A program made the translations under genes and the position numbers. The notes below the pieces were generated by a model, which was given only the letters and a program-made list of their open reading frames with translations, was not told the DNA's origin and ran no database searches. Shown here in pieces: positions 26,598-35,948 of a stretch of DNA of 64,000 nucleotides. Position 1 is the first letter of the stretch, and every line of letters begins with the position of its first letter. The stretch is from NCBI GenBank assembly GCA_016844955.1, contig JAERTH010000052.1, positions 16,835 through 80,834 of the forward strand, read 5' to 3'. Source of the stretch: Fidelibacterota bacterium (GTDB taxonomy: Bacteria > Fidelibacterota > UBA8477 > JABMPR01).

Positions 26598-27626
26598 TTA
26601 ATCCAATTTCCTTACAGATTTGCGGTAGACCAGCTCAGTAGGTAGGACAATACCTTCTCCAGAATGCGTACCTTCCTGCTTGATCTGTGATTGTAGTATC
26701 CTGAAAGCAATCTCACCGGCTTCGGAGGTCTGTTGAGCAACCGTGGTCATGGGTGTTGCCAGGTATTCTGAGTAGGGCTGGTCGTCAAAAGATATAATTG
26801 AGATGTCCTCGGGAATTTTGAGGCCCTCTTCCTGAATGGCGCTCATGGCCCCCAGGGAAATCAAATTACTGGCGGCGAAAATAGCTGTGGGACGAGGACT
26901 TTTTGTGAGCAGTATTTTGGCCCCGATATAGCCATTTCGTTTTCCGAAACTATCACCTACGATGAGGGATTCATCCACGGGTTGATCAAACTGTTTATGG
27001 GCATCCCGATAACCCCTGATACGATCATCATTTACAGAGGTATTGGCCTTGCCCTGGATGAATGCAATTGATTTGTGCTTCATCTTGAAGAAGTAGGACA
27101 CTGCCTCTAGAGCACCTTGATAATTGTCAGAAACTACGTAGGCGCAATCCAATTCAGGAAAATACCTATCGATAATGACCAGGGGCAGACCAGTATCCTG
27201 TATTTGCTTCAGATGCAGATACTCCTCCCCCACCGGACAGATAATCAGTCCATCAACCTTCCGGCTTTGCAGGAGTCTGATGGAATCAATTTCCAACTGG
27301 GTATCCTCCTGGCTATCTGACAGAATGATGGAACTCCCAATTTTCCGGGCCTGTATTTCAATATTGCGGGCAATGGTGGAAAAGAATGGATTGGAGATGT
27401 CGGGTATGATAAGGCCGATGGTATTGGTGCGCTTGGTTCTTAAGCCCCGGGCAAGCTGGTCTGGAACATACCCCATTTCCCGCGCTGCATCTTGCACAGC
27501 CTCAGTAGTTCGATCACTGATGCGGTATTTTTTGGATTGGCCTGTGAGCACGCGTGAAACCGTTGTGCAGGATACACCAACCTGATGGGCAATATTATCT
27601 AAAGTAATTTGCTTGTTTTGAGCCAA
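26598..27626 (-). CDS. LacI-family transcriptional regulator
   Basis: 342 residues, complete. The N-terminal helix-turn-helix reads ITLDNIAHQVGVSCTTVSRV followed by LTGQSKKYRISDRTTEAV, and the hinge RGLRTKRTNTIGLIIPDISNPFF. The sensor domain (Peripla_BP) follows with KVDGLIICPVG, IAFIQGKANTSVNDDRIRGY (exactly 20 residues) and IISFDDQPYSEYLATPMTTV. It is the first gene of the minus-strand locus running toward the TonB receptor, ABC importer, ribokinase and ADP-ribosylglycohydrolases, so it is the natural local repressor. A site ATCTGCACAATCG lies 47 nt upstream of its start and may be autoregulatory. Confidence 0.92.
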   Translation of the reverse strand: MAQNKQITLDNIAHQVGVSCTTVSRVLTGQSKKYRISDRTTEAVQDAAREMGYVPDQLARGLRTKRTNTIGLIIPDISNPFFSTIARNIEIQARKIGSSIILSDSQEDTQLEIDSIRLLQSRKVDGLIICPVGEEYLHLKQIQDTGLPLVIIDRYFPELDCAYVVSDNYQGALEAVSYFFKMKHKSIAFIQGKANTSVNDDRIRGYRDAHKQFDQPVDESLIVGDSFGKRNGYIGAKILLTKSPRPTAIFAASNLISLGAMSAIQEEGLKIPEDISIISFDDQPYSEYLATPMTTVAQQTSEAGEIAFRILQSQIKQEGTHSGEGIVLPTELVYRKSVRKLD

Positions 27627-28082
27627 GTACTATCCCTTCCAAGTAGAACCATCATAAAAATGACGATTACTGATCTGCACAATCGTTTGTTCTATATTAA
27701 ATGAAGACATATGGCATGTCAATAGGTTTAATGGCACAAATAGTCATTTATATCTGAGCCCCCCATATTCCACTCCTGACCCATAATCACACTTGGATTC
27801 CTAAATACCTCATCTTGTTATATAATAGGTATTTACCCTATTTTAAGTGAAGATGTTTCTAATTGAATTCTGGAAATACTCACAATATACAAACGGGTGA
27901 CCATGCTCAGCATCGGCCTGATCCAGAATAAGTAACATAAGTTACACCTTACTGATATGCAGCAGGCCTTTGAGAAGATAGCGCAAATTGCGCAATATTT
28001 TGAGCTTATTGTGCAAAGTATAGACAAACATGAAGAGTACACGCCTGAAATGTTGATCTTTCTTTAAAAGCAAACTAAAAAT
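27627..28082. other. Divergent intergenic region upstream of LacI and PHP-hydrolase genes
   Basis: It must contain the LacI promoter and the promoter of the plus-strand hydrolase. It holds an 8-bp inverted repeat AAATACCT/AGGTATTT with 16-nt spacer (27803-27834) in AT-rich DNA. A plus-strand frame at 27957-28067 (36 codons, MQQAFEKIAQIAQYFELI...) is amphipathic and could be a remnant or small protein, but has no ribosome-binding site. Otherwise nothing was recognised. Confidence 0.35.
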
Positions 28083-28100
28083 CAATCACTTAAGTGATTG
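28083..28100. promoter_or_regulatory. 18-bp perfect palindrome upstream of PHP-hydrolase gene
   Basis: CAATCACTTAAGTGATTG is a loopless perfect dyad 37 nt before the ATG at 28138. Position and even symmetry suit an operator for a dimeric regulator. The regulator is unknown. Confidence 0.5.
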
Positions 28101-28137
28101 GTTGCATTTACTTCATACAATAGATACTTTTATTTTC

Positions 28138-30393
28138 ATGGTAAAGAAGCGCTATACACGATATTTAATCATTGCGATTTTAATTGTATTCCCTGGAACT
28201 GGATTATTAGGCCATGGAGGATTGACAGATCCTGCCATTGATGAATTGAATGACTATCTCATGGCCATCCAAATAATGAGATTCTATGATGAGGACGCTT
28301 CTGTCCTATTCCGGTCCTGGGATTCCCTCAGGATAGAATCGGGTAAGATCCGTGAGCTGACTGATGCGCAAGGTCTACGGGCTGACTCCAGAGAAGTCAT
28401 TGCCCAGGTGGAGGTCACCCGCAAAAAACAAAAACTTCTGCTTCAGAATTGTCGCACCTACTTTTCGGAACAGGTCAAACAACAACCAGCCCTACGAATT
28501 GTAATTCAGGAAAAGATCCAGAGTAATTGGGAGGATCAGATACTGGAAGCACCTATTGGGCACTCCACCATACTACTGGTAGAGGTAATAAACCAACGCA
28601 ACACATCAGCCAACATCGCCATGGTTTCAGAGCCAAGTGATGAAATACTATTTTGGAATAAACAGTTTATCTTGCCCCCCCGATCTTCAAGATTCACCTT
28701 CGTTGCCCTGGCACCCCTGGACACAAATCATGCCCATGCCAACCTACAGGTTTTTGATGAAAGGGATAACTACACCTCTATCCAACTGAGTTCGCGTGGA
28801 GTTGAACCTCATGCTGAACGATTTTTACTCCATCCCTCAGAAAATGTTACCAATGTTGCCCTTCCAGTAGCAGACACTGTTAAACAGGACATAGGGCAAG
28901 TCGATTCTGCGACCTTGAAGTTTTCTATTTCTGATCGTGAAAGCAATGAGCCTTTAGCCGTCAGGGCTGAGATAATCGATCGCAACGGAAACAATCTGTG
29001 GTCACCCACACGCAGAGCATCATTTGGCGTAAATAGAAATGTTGACTGGGATTATCATACCACGCTTTGGGACTACCAGCCCGGACCCTATTACTATCTA
29101 AATGATGGTGCTGAAATTGTAAAAAACCCTGCTGGAAAAATGGTGAACATGTATCATGGGTTTGAGTATCTGCCTATTTCCCAGGAAATTCCTGAAGATG
29201 GAACAATAGTGGCCAAGCTTGAGAAATGGATCGACATGCCAGACCTGGGTTGGTATTCTGGGCAAACACACATACATACCACTGATATGGGTATACCGGT
29301 TCAATTCAGCGAAGTGTGGCCAATTGTTTCACAAGCCGAAGACCTGCATGTCTCGTCTATCCTGACACTCAAGGGTGAATGGAAGACCCATGCGATTTAC
29401 TCCAATGAATATCCCATGGGGGAAAGAAAATCCTTCAGTACTGCAGATCACATTATCACGTGGGGTGAAGAATTTCGCAATGATCCATATGGCCACCTGG
29501 CAATAATTGGATTGGAATCTTTAATCCAACCCATCAGTACTGGCGCTCTCGGCGAACTAGGCGATCCAGATTACCCACCCAATTCATACTTTTTAGATGA
29601 AGCCCTTTCAAGAGGTGCCATCACAATCGCAGCTCATTTTGGGGTCTATACACAGGGTGTGGAGCAAATTAAGTCGCGATTTCCATCTACTGGTTTTGAG
29701 ATGCCAATTGATGTGGCTTTGGGGAAAGTGAAGTTGGCTGAAATCGCCGGTCTGGGTGGACAGATGGAGGTATGGTATGATATTCTTAATTGTGGATTCA
29801 AAATTCCTGCAACCGCCGGACCCGATTGGCTAATCAAGGATACACCCAGGGTATATGTAAATCTGGCAAATGGCGAATTCACCCTGGAAAACTGGAATGC
29901 AGGCTTGCTGCTTGGCAATAGCTTTATATCAACGGGTTCCATGATTTTCTTCAACGTTGATGGAGCCCAACCGGGGAGCACTATACATGCAGTTGGAGGC
30001 CCAACCCCCTTCGAGATAGAGGTGCAGGCATTAACCCCGAATGGCCAAATCCCAGTTGAGATCATTTGGAATGGTGAAGTAATTCTCGAAACCAGTGCAT
30101 CAAATTCCACAATCTATCTGGATGACTCAGGCTGGCTGGCTGCTCGCTGTCAGGGAGCTCACTCCAACCCTATTTTCATTAATTTTGATGGAAGACCCGC
30201 AGGCCAGGCAGAAGCAGCTCTAAAATTTGTTCACACCATCGACCGTCTTACAGATTGGGTTGAGCACAAAGCCATATTCTATAACCAGGATCAAAAGCAG
30301 GCCGTGCTTGATGTGTTTGATGAAGGGAAAAATATTTATCTGGGAGTCATTGACCAAGCTAAAAGGCTGGGTCGGGATAAACCTACCAGGTAA
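28138..30393 (+). CDS. CehA/McbA-like PHP-domain metallohydrolase, exported
   Basis: 751 residues from ATG 28138 (a TTG at 28102 would add 12 residues). An N-terminal hydrophobic segment (YLIIAILIVFPGTGLLGHG) suggests export. About 360 residues of helical and beta-rich sequence precede a PHP-type catalytic domain that begins WYSGQTHIHTTD (His378, His380, Asp383). Further possible metal ligands lie in AITIAAHFGVYTQG and TAGPDWLIKD. CehA-like proteins hydrolyse phosphoester or carbamate-like bonds, but most members are uncharacterised. It is the only plus-strand gene between 6.3 and 60 kb and converges on the thiolase gene with an 11-bp overlap. No T9SS tail is present. Confidence 0.78.
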   Translation: MVKKRYTRYLIIAILIVFPGTGLLGHGGLTDPAIDELNDYLMAIQIMRFYDEDASVLFRSWDSLRIESGKIRELTDAQGLRADSREVIAQVEVTRKKQKLLLQNCRTYFSEQVKQQPALRIVIQEKIQSNWEDQILEAPIGHSTILLVEVINQRNTSANIAMVSEPSDEILFWNKQFILPPRSSRFTFVALAPLDTNHAHANLQVFDERDNYTSIQLSSRGVEPHAERFLLHPSENVTNVALPVADTVKQDIGQVDSATLKFSISDRESNEPLAVRAEIIDRNGNNLWSPTRRASFGVNRNVDWDYHTTLWDYQPGPYYYLNDGAEIVKNPAGKMVNMYHGFEYLPISQEIPEDGTIVAKLEKWIDMPDLGWYSGQTHIHTTDMGIPVQFSEVWPIVSQAEDLHVSSILTLKGEWKTHAIYSNEYPMGERKSFSTADHIITWGEEFRNDPYGHLAIIGLESLIQPISTGALGELGDPDYPPNSYFLDEALSRGAITIAAHFGVYTQGVEQIKSRFPSTGFEMPIDVALGKVKLAEIAGLGGQMEVWYDILNCGFKIPATAGPDWLIKDTPRVYVNLANGEFTLENWNAGLLLGNSFISTGSMIFFNVDGAQPGSTIHAVGGPTPFEIEVQALTPNGQIPVEIIWNGEVILETSASNSTIYLDDSGWLAARCQGAHSNPIFINFDGRPAGQAEAALKFVHTIDRLTDWVEHKAIFYNQDQKQAVLDVFDEGKNIYLGVIDQAKRLGRDKPTR

Positions 30394-31399
30394 CACTCAT
30401 CCCAGTACAGTTCAAGCCACTGCCAATACCCAGCAGGGCGACATGATGTCCCTGCTCAATACGGCCAGCTTCCTCGGCCATCTTCAGGGTAATGGGTAAT
30501 GCGGCTGGACCGATATTTCCCAGTGTCTGGACGTTCAGAAATACTTTATCAATAGAAATTTCCAATGCTTCACTGAGCATTTTTATATGGGGGATACTCA
30601 CCTGGTGTGGTGCATAGAGGTCAATTTTGTCATCGCTCCAATTTGGTAACTTTTCTTTCACCAGTTCCCAGGCCTCAATAGCCAGCCCAACACCGGCAAC
30701 CAGCAATTCATGGGGATATGAAATCCCTCCATCACGTTGACCCACACACAGTCTGTTGAAGGCCGTGGCAGCCATACTGGCGGACCCATTGATGAGATGT
30801 CCTACACTTGAATTATCCTTGTGGGTCATGAGCATGGCAACAGCACCTGAACCCAGTGTAAGTGTGGCAAAGTTTTCACGAAAACTTTCCATGGTAAGAT
30901 CAGGGTGCTGCAATTTTTCAATTGTTGCTTCAATAGGCTCTCTAGAGCTCTCACCGGCAACCACCAAACCGTACTTGATCATACCTGCTTCGATCATCAT
31001 CATGATTTCAGACATTCCATCTACAAAACCCAGACAGGCATTACCAATATCAAAATTTCGACAATAGGGTGATAATTCCAGGTTGCCATGTACCAGACAT
31101 GCTACTGAAGGTTCTATATAGTCCTTACTAACTGAAGTACTAATGATGCAACCGATCTCTTCCTGGTCAATTCCAGATTCCTCAATCACCTTTTGAGCTG
31201 CAATGGTAGCAACTTCGCTGGGCATGGTGCCCGGATCCCAGAAACGTCTTTCAGTAATACCTGTCAGTCGCTCCAGGTTACCCAGAGGGATTCCAAATTT
31301 TTCCAGCGTGCCGGAAATCTGTTCTTCCAGGCTGAGTGATGTTATATGATGAGGGGGCAGTTCGTAGGCTATGGCTTCAATGACGACGTTACTAGGCAT
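30383..31399 (-). CDS. 3-oxoacyl-ACP synthase III / OleA-like thiolase
   Basis: 338 residues with the KAS III fold. The catalytic triad is visible: Cys122 in GNACLGFVDGM, His265 in YAPHQVSIPH and Asn295 in QTLGNIGPAALP. LERLTGITERRFWDPG near residue 45 is shared by FabH and OleA-type enzymes. These condense an acyl thioester with malonyl-ACP (FabH) or two acyl-CoAs (OleA). No acyl-carrier protein, fabD/fabG or oleBCD gene lies nearby, so the branch cannot be decided. Cytoplasmic. It is monocistronic, and its 3' end overlaps the convergent metallohydrolase gene. Confidence 0.82.
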   Translation of the reverse strand: MPSNVVIEAIAYELPPHHITSLSLEEQISGTLEKFGIPLGNLERLTGITERRFWDPGTMPSEVATIAAQKVIEESGIDQEEIGCIISTSVSKDYIEPSVACLVHGNLELSPYCRNFDIGNACLGFVDGMSEIMMMIEAGMIKYGLVVAGESSREPIEATIEKLQHPDLTMESFRENFATLTLGSGAVAMLMTHKDNSSVGHLINGSASMAATAFNRLCVGQRDGGISYPHELLVAGVGLAIEAWELVKEKLPNWSDDKIDLYAPHQVSIPHIKMLSEALEISIDKVFLNVQTLGNIGPAALPITLKMAEEAGRIEQGHHVALLGIGSGLNCTGMSVTW

Positions 31400-31589
31400 G
31401 CTCTGTATCCGCGCTTTCGTTTTCCTGTGTGGGTTTAACTGATTAGTGATTTCTGTCCGAGAGAGTATGCCTAATCAGAAAATATCGGTTTCAAGTTAAT
31501 CCAGATTCCAGGGCATTCAACTTATCATAGTGAGCCGGAGCTAAAGTATAGGTAACGGCCATAAGGAGTCAGCATCCGTGGATAAATAA

Positions 31590-33422
31590 TTATCGCAGAT
31601 AAACTATTTTGTTTGTGAACTGCAATCCGCTTGTCCGCATGCGGCAGAGATATACCCCTGCTGAGACCTGTACACCCAGATCATTCCGCCCATCCCAAAT
31701 CACACTATTGATGCCAGCCGGGGAATTGTCAGATACCAATGTCGCAATCTGACGCCCAGTGATATCCAGAATGGTAACCTGAACGTTGGCAGATTCAGCA
31801 AGCTCGTATCGAATTACCGTACTGGGATTAAAGGGATTAGGATAATTTGCTAGTAATGTCGTGCGTTGTGGTCTGCTATTCACATCAACAGCCAAAGGAG
31901 CAGCCTGAATAGCCTGACTCTCATTCCCTATCCGATCCAAAGCGGTAATTGCATAAGAAAGGTTTGTGGAAAACGGAATAGAGTAGTTGAGCACGCTTGA
32001 GTCAAGAATTGCCAGAATGTTTTCATTGGTGCTCACATCTACTGGCAACTCACTGCTACCATAAATCACATACTTATAGGCCAGGTCATTATCAGAAGCA
32101 GCCATGGGAGCTGACCAGACAAGACTCAATTCCGAGTTCATATCATATTGAAAATCCTGTGGAGCCAATGGTGGTGTTTCATCCTTCCAGGCCATGGGAG
32201 GAATTAATGCGGGATAGCGGTAGAGATCATTATCCAGCGAATCCAGAAAACCTTTGGGGTTGTTGACTACGCCATTCCGGAGCCTGAAATACACACTCCC
32301 CTGACACCCCTGGGTCTCACGATTCAATCTGACCTGCCGGGGAAGCTCAGCAGCCGCCCAGTCATGCCAATCCGTCAATCGATAGGGGGCAAGTCCTGGA
32401 TACAAATGCCGATTATTGCTGGCAGTTTGCCCAGCCCACCAGGGCATGAGTAGACCATAGTCCTGCGGACCATCATGTTCCCAGTACAATTGCGGTGTGA
32501 GATAATCAATGGTACCGGCTTCCAACCAGGCAACAGGGTCACAGTACAATTCATGATATGAGCTGGTTCCGGCAATCCCCTCAGGAACATTATTTTTCCA
32601 GATACCAAAAGGTGAGACACCATATTTGACCCATGGTTTAACCACCTGAATGCTATCGTAAATACCCTCAACCAGCAAATTGACATTGTCCCGACGCCAG
32701 TCAGTAATATCGCTAAACCCACGTGGTTCAGCCGCAAAGGTGCCAGCATCTTCACCACTCATCCCACCATAAGGGTAGAAATAGTCATCCATGTGAACAC
32801 CATCCACATCGTAGTTGTTCACTACATCCAGGAAGACATTGATAACATATTCACGTACGGCAGCTTTCCCGGGATCCAGGATCAATGATTCTCGAAGATC
32901 TCTGCTTCCTGAGTGAGGATCGTGGACCGGATCCTCCTGATTCACACCAGCCATAGTGCCAACTGACAACAGCCATTCCGGGTGCTGATGATAAACATGG
33001 GAGGAGTGTAGTGAGCTGGTATTGCTGCGGGTGCTCACGCGATAGGGATTGAACCAGGCATGCAATTCCATATTCCGTGCATGTGCTTCTTCGACCCAGG
33101 TCTGGAGAGGATCATAATACGGCGAAGGTGCAGCTCCCGAGGTACCAGTTAGTTCGTGTGACCAGGGCTCATAAGCTGACTCATAAAAAGCATCACAACC
33201 AGGACGCACTTGAAAAATAACTGCATTGAACCCATTGTTCTTCAGGCTATCCAGCATTTGAGTAATTTCACTAAGCATGGAATTGGTAGACCAGTTTGAG
33301 CGTGGGAAGTCCAGCCGATAAGCCGTACTCACCCAGGATGCCCTGAACTCATGTTTGGGGGATGTTTGGGCAATAGTCATGCTGCTTATGGTCATGATGG
33401 CGATGAGGATAATTTTCTTCAT
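31590..33422 (-). CDS. Family-10-like glycoside hydrolase (GHL10/YngK type) with T9SS sorting domain
   Basis: 610 residues. Signal peptide (MKKIILIAIMTISSMTIAQT), then a GHL10/DUF187 TIM-barrel (about 25-400): EFRASWVSTAYRLDFP, NGFNAVIFQVRPGCDAFY, ELHAWFNPYRVS, YDVDGVHMDDYFYPY and KYGVSPFGIWKN are the family's standard blocks, with Asp residues of HMDDYFYP the likely catalytic area. A short Fn3-like region (about 420-510) precedes the sorting domain LANYPNPFNPSTVIRYELAE ... GVYLCRMRTSG. The enzyme should be surface-displayed or secreted. Related proteins act on peptidoglycan-like or other glycans; the substrate is not evident. Monocistronic. Confidence 0.88.
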   Translation of the reverse strand: MKKIILIAIMTISSMTIAQTSPKHEFRASWVSTAYRLDFPRSNWSTNSMLSEITQMLDSLKNNGFNAVIFQVRPGCDAFYESAYEPWSHELTGTSGAAPSPYYDPLQTWVEEAHARNMELHAWFNPYRVSTRSNTSSLHSSHVYHQHPEWLLSVGTMAGVNQEDPVHDPHSGSRDLRESLILDPGKAAVREYVINVFLDVVNNYDVDGVHMDDYFYPYGGMSGEDAGTFAAEPRGFSDITDWRRDNVNLLVEGIYDSIQVVKPWVKYGVSPFGIWKNNVPEGIAGTSSYHELYCDPVAWLEAGTIDYLTPQLYWEHDGPQDYGLLMPWWAGQTASNNRHLYPGLAPYRLTDWHDWAAAELPRQVRLNRETQGCQGSVYFRLRNGVVNNPKGFLDSLDNDLYRYPALIPPMAWKDETPPLAPQDFQYDMNSELSLVWSAPMAASDNDLAYKYVIYGSSELPVDVSTNENILAILDSSVLNYSIPFSTNLSYAITALDRIGNESQAIQAAPLAVDVNSRPQRTTLLANYPNPFNPSTVIRYELAESANVQVTILDITGRQIATLVSDNSPAGINSVIWDGRNDLGVQVSAGVYLCRMRTSGLQFTNKIVYLR

Positions 33423-34073
33423 GGTTTGAATCCTGTTGCGTTCTGTTTACCTGGTTTCTACGAATTCCATATAAAATCAATCCACTGGTTAGCCAGGTTA
33501 ATTGCACTTCAAACTAACCCAAGACTTACCAAGACAAGATGACTTTCACCTGATTAGTAAATTATTTTTACCAATTAAATTCATCCATATGTGCATCGTG
33601 AATGTATTCATTACTGAAAAGCAGAAAGGGCCAGCAGGAGCCAGCCCTTTCCTATGCCATGAAGTAGGGGGGATCTACTCCAGTAGCACTTCATAATTAT
33701 CTGGTTTTCCTGTATTCCAGGAAAACCGACCGAAAGTTTTTTGTCAAGCCAAGTATGCAGAACCTTTTAGAGATGGAACCGGAGGTAGCTAAATTGAACA
33801 CATAACGGCATCAATACTTGAAAGTTGCTCTGATTCATCATCGAATGCTCCAGAGCGTTGTTGAATGTAATCTCAATCAACTTCCAGGTTCAGACTGAAT
33901 ATATCCAGACCGTGATAGATGTGTAGAATATGGGCTAAGATAGTTAGTGTATTGTCGTTTAGCAATTTTTATTGCGTTTGACAATCAGTCAGTGATAGAA
34001 GGTCACCCAAATCTTGTCCTGTATGAGCTCAGCAACATGCTCGCTCATTTTATACAATTGACCTGAAATGGTG
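33423..34073. other. 651-bp intergenic region with two strong hairpins
   Basis: No convincing gene. Two hairpins stand out: GAAAGGGC/GCCCTTTC at 33624-33631 and 33644-33651, followed on the minus strand by a T-rich stretch, and GGTTTTCCTG/CAGGAAAACC at 33703-33712 and 33718-33727 (5-nt loop), followed on the plus strand within 14 nt by TTTTTT. They could be terminators or belong to a small RNA. The promoter of the glycoside hydrolase must lie near 33430-33550. Confidence 0.4.
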
Positions 34074-34496
34074 TTAAGCAGAGAAGAAGGTCTTGAAATA
34101 CCTGAGGCTACTGAAAGATAGTGCGGTACCGATAGCAAAATAGCCCGGAGTTCTCAACATCAAAGGCACCAGACCGGAGGTACGAACAAAGACTCCCATG
34201 GACATCATAATCACAATCAAGACATAACTGTGCCAGGCTTGAAAGGCAAAAACTGAAACCTTTGGTTCCATTTGTTCTATCCTTAGGATGTTCTTAGTAA
34301 CAATCCGGGAAAAGCCAAACAAGGAAATCAGAATTCCTGGAATTATTCCTGAAATTACCATGAGAAACGGGGTTTCAAGGCTCAATGTGAGCAGCCAACG
34401 GGTGGCAAGAGAGATGAGCATCAACCCTACCCCACTCCACATGAGACCTGATGTTAGTAGTAAATATTTCCGGGGGACAGCGATAAACTGGTTCAC
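34074..34496 (-). CDS. Four-helix membrane protein of unknown function
   Basis: 140 residues with four hydrophobic helices (LLLTSGLMWSGVGLMLISLA; FLMVISGIIPGILISLFGF; YVLIVIMMSMGVFVRTSG; YFAIGTALSFSSLRYF). The central motif RIEQMEPKVSVFAFQAWHSY lies between helices 2 and 3. I recognise the general pattern as that of a small uncharacterised membrane family but cannot name it. It is separated from the heme gene cluster upstream by a terminator hairpin, so it probably has its own promoter in 34497-34570. Inner membrane. Confidence 0.7.
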   Translation of the reverse strand: MNQFIAVPRKYLLLTSGLMWSGVGLMLISLATRWLLTLSLETPFLMVISGIIPGILISLFGFSRIVTKNILRIEQMEPKVSVFAFQAWHSYVLIVIMMSMGVFVRTSGLVPLMLRTPGYFAIGTALSFSSLRYFKTFFSA

Positions 34497-34570
34497 TAAG
34501 GACTACTCTATGTGTTTTGAAATTATTTTGTGCCGGGAGTCGTAGTTATTGGGTTTCGATAAATTGCATT

Positions 34571-34598
34571 TGGGGCAGATAACAATACCTGCCCCAAG
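34571..34598 (-). terminator. Terminator hairpin of the heme/membrane operon
   Basis: Perfect 9-bp stem TTGGGGCAG/CTGCCCCAA with 10-nt loop, 25 nt after the stop at 34623, followed on the minus strand by TGCAATTTATC. Confidence 0.7.
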
Positions 34599-34622
34599 AA
34601 TCAATCCTTATTGTTACGCGAC

Positions 34623-35270
34623 TTACTTTGCTCCGCGTTTCAGGCCCCACATGTAGGAGAAGGCCGTCAGGAATAAGAGAGGTGCCAGGATCATGAGTAC
34701 AAATTCTGGTGAGAAAAACAGTAACTGTCTACCTGCTGTTAAAAATGCCAGTGCAATTCCACCGAGACCGATCAACGTTCCACCCAGGGTGACCCAGTAG
34801 AAGCATTTACTCATGAGGTCATTTTTTACTGTTAGAATTGGAATGAAAAATATGGTCAGACCGGCAATACTATGGAAGGCAGGGTAAATAATTTTTGCGA
34901 ATGTACCCATATCCATAAAGCGACTGATGGCAATGAGTACTACTCCCACCAACATGGTACTGGCGTATAGCTTTTCATGCTGAGGATAGAATTGGGAGAC
35001 CAACCCTATTGCCAATGAAAATGGAATGAGGGTTGCAACAACCGCCACAAGTTTGCTGGTACTACTTCCATGCCCCAGAAGACCAAGGATTTCCCATCCT
35101 AGGAATATCAGTAACAACCCAGATACTAACAATACTGCGAAAGAGGTCATGTAGTAGTAGTTTGCAATATGCCGTGTGGCTTCATCTTTCTGTTTTCCCA
35201 TCAGCATCCAGATTGCATAAATCGCAACCAGACCGGTAGCCAATAAGACCAATTGATCAAATAAGTTCAT
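34623..35270 (-). CDS. Six-helix membrane protein A of the heme cluster
   Basis: 215 residues, six to seven predicted helices, no soluble domain. Its C-terminal half aligns by eye with the neighbouring 201-residue protein: FHSIAGLTIFFIPIL with LHGISGLMLFILPII, and GGIALAFLTAGRQLL with GGMALGFLKSGKPLL. A conserved His (FHSIAG/LHGISG) sits in a helix and could bind heme, which is inference. It is the last gene of the operon that starts with the GHxH membrane protein and contains a heme prenyltransferase. I do not recognise a named family. Confidence 0.7.
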   Translation of the reverse strand: MNLFDQLVLLATGLVAIYAIWMLMGKQKDEATRHIANYYYMTSFAVLLVSGLLLIFLGWEILGLLGHGSSTSKLVAVVATLIPFSLAIGLVSQFYPQHEKLYASTMLVGVVLIAISRFMDMGTFAKIIYPAFHSIAGLTIFFIPILTVKNDLMSKCFYWVTLGGTLIGLGGIALAFLTAGRQLLFFSPEFVLMILAPLLFLTAFSYMWGLKRGAK

Positions 35271-35338
35271 TCTTTCTCTCCTTCATATTAAGACGATAAC
35301 GAACTGCACCTTTCATCATAAGGCACAAACAAATTATA

Positions 35339-35944
35339 TCACAACGTCTGGCCGGGCCCTATTCCTACAGAGTAGGCCAGCACTGACAACAACAGGATTG
35401 CTGGAAACAGTGTATAAATCTGATTTTTGGTGAGAAGGGGTTTGCCGGACTTCAAAAACCCCAGAGCCATCCCACCTATTGCAATGAAGCCAGTCCCCAC
35501 ACTAACACCCAGAAAAGATGATTCAGCATGTCCCTGAGCAAGCAATATGATGGGCAAAATAAAGAGCATCAATCCCGAGATGCCATGCAGTAAAACCTGG
35601 AGGATGAGGGCCATTTTCTTCTGACCCCTCAGTTTCTGGATGAACAGGCCAGCATACAAAACAGAGATTAATGATGAATACTCCAGATGATATTCGCGCA
35701 TATGCTCACCCACTAGACCCATGGAAAATCCCAGAGGAAGCAAACTGGCAGCCAGAGCAGCAATATCGTGTTCAATGATATCAACACCCAGGAGGATCAT
35801 GAAGATAGCAGAAATCAGAAAAATGCCATAGGATACTGTGTGGTAGGCTATTGGGATAGTTCCCAGCCCCTCAATACCTGAGACGATCTGAATACCAGCC
35901 ACTATTGCGACTAAAAGCAATAGAACCTTATTAATCTGTTCCAT
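35339..35944 (-). CDS. Six-helix membrane protein B, paralogue of protein A
   Basis: 201 residues, six predicted helices. Homologous to the following 215-residue protein over most of its length (see the shared HxISGL and GGxALxFLxxGxxLL blocks). Further histidines lie in FSMGLVGEHMREYHLEYSS (His in the loop) and QVLLHGISG (in helix). It starts 4 bp downstream of the heme prenyltransferase stop, so the genes are tightly coupled. Tandem, diverged membrane paralogues often form heterodimers; that is a suggestion only. Confidence 0.7.
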   Translation of the reverse strand: MEQINKVLLLLVAIVAGIQIVSGIEGLGTIPIAYHTVSYGIFLISAIFMILLGVDIIEHDIAALAASLLPLGFSMGLVGEHMREYHLEYSSLISVLYAGLFIQKLRGQKKMALILQVLLHGISGLMLFILPIILLAQGHAESSFLGVSVGTGFIAIGGMALGFLKSGKPLLTKNQIYTLFPAILLLSVLAYSVGIGPGQTL

Positions 35945-35948
35945 CAGG

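Noticed and set aside
27833..28042. 69-codon minus-strand frame rich in Cys/Ser/Ile
   Set aside because: Composition looks like an antisense shadow of AT-rich DNA; no motif.
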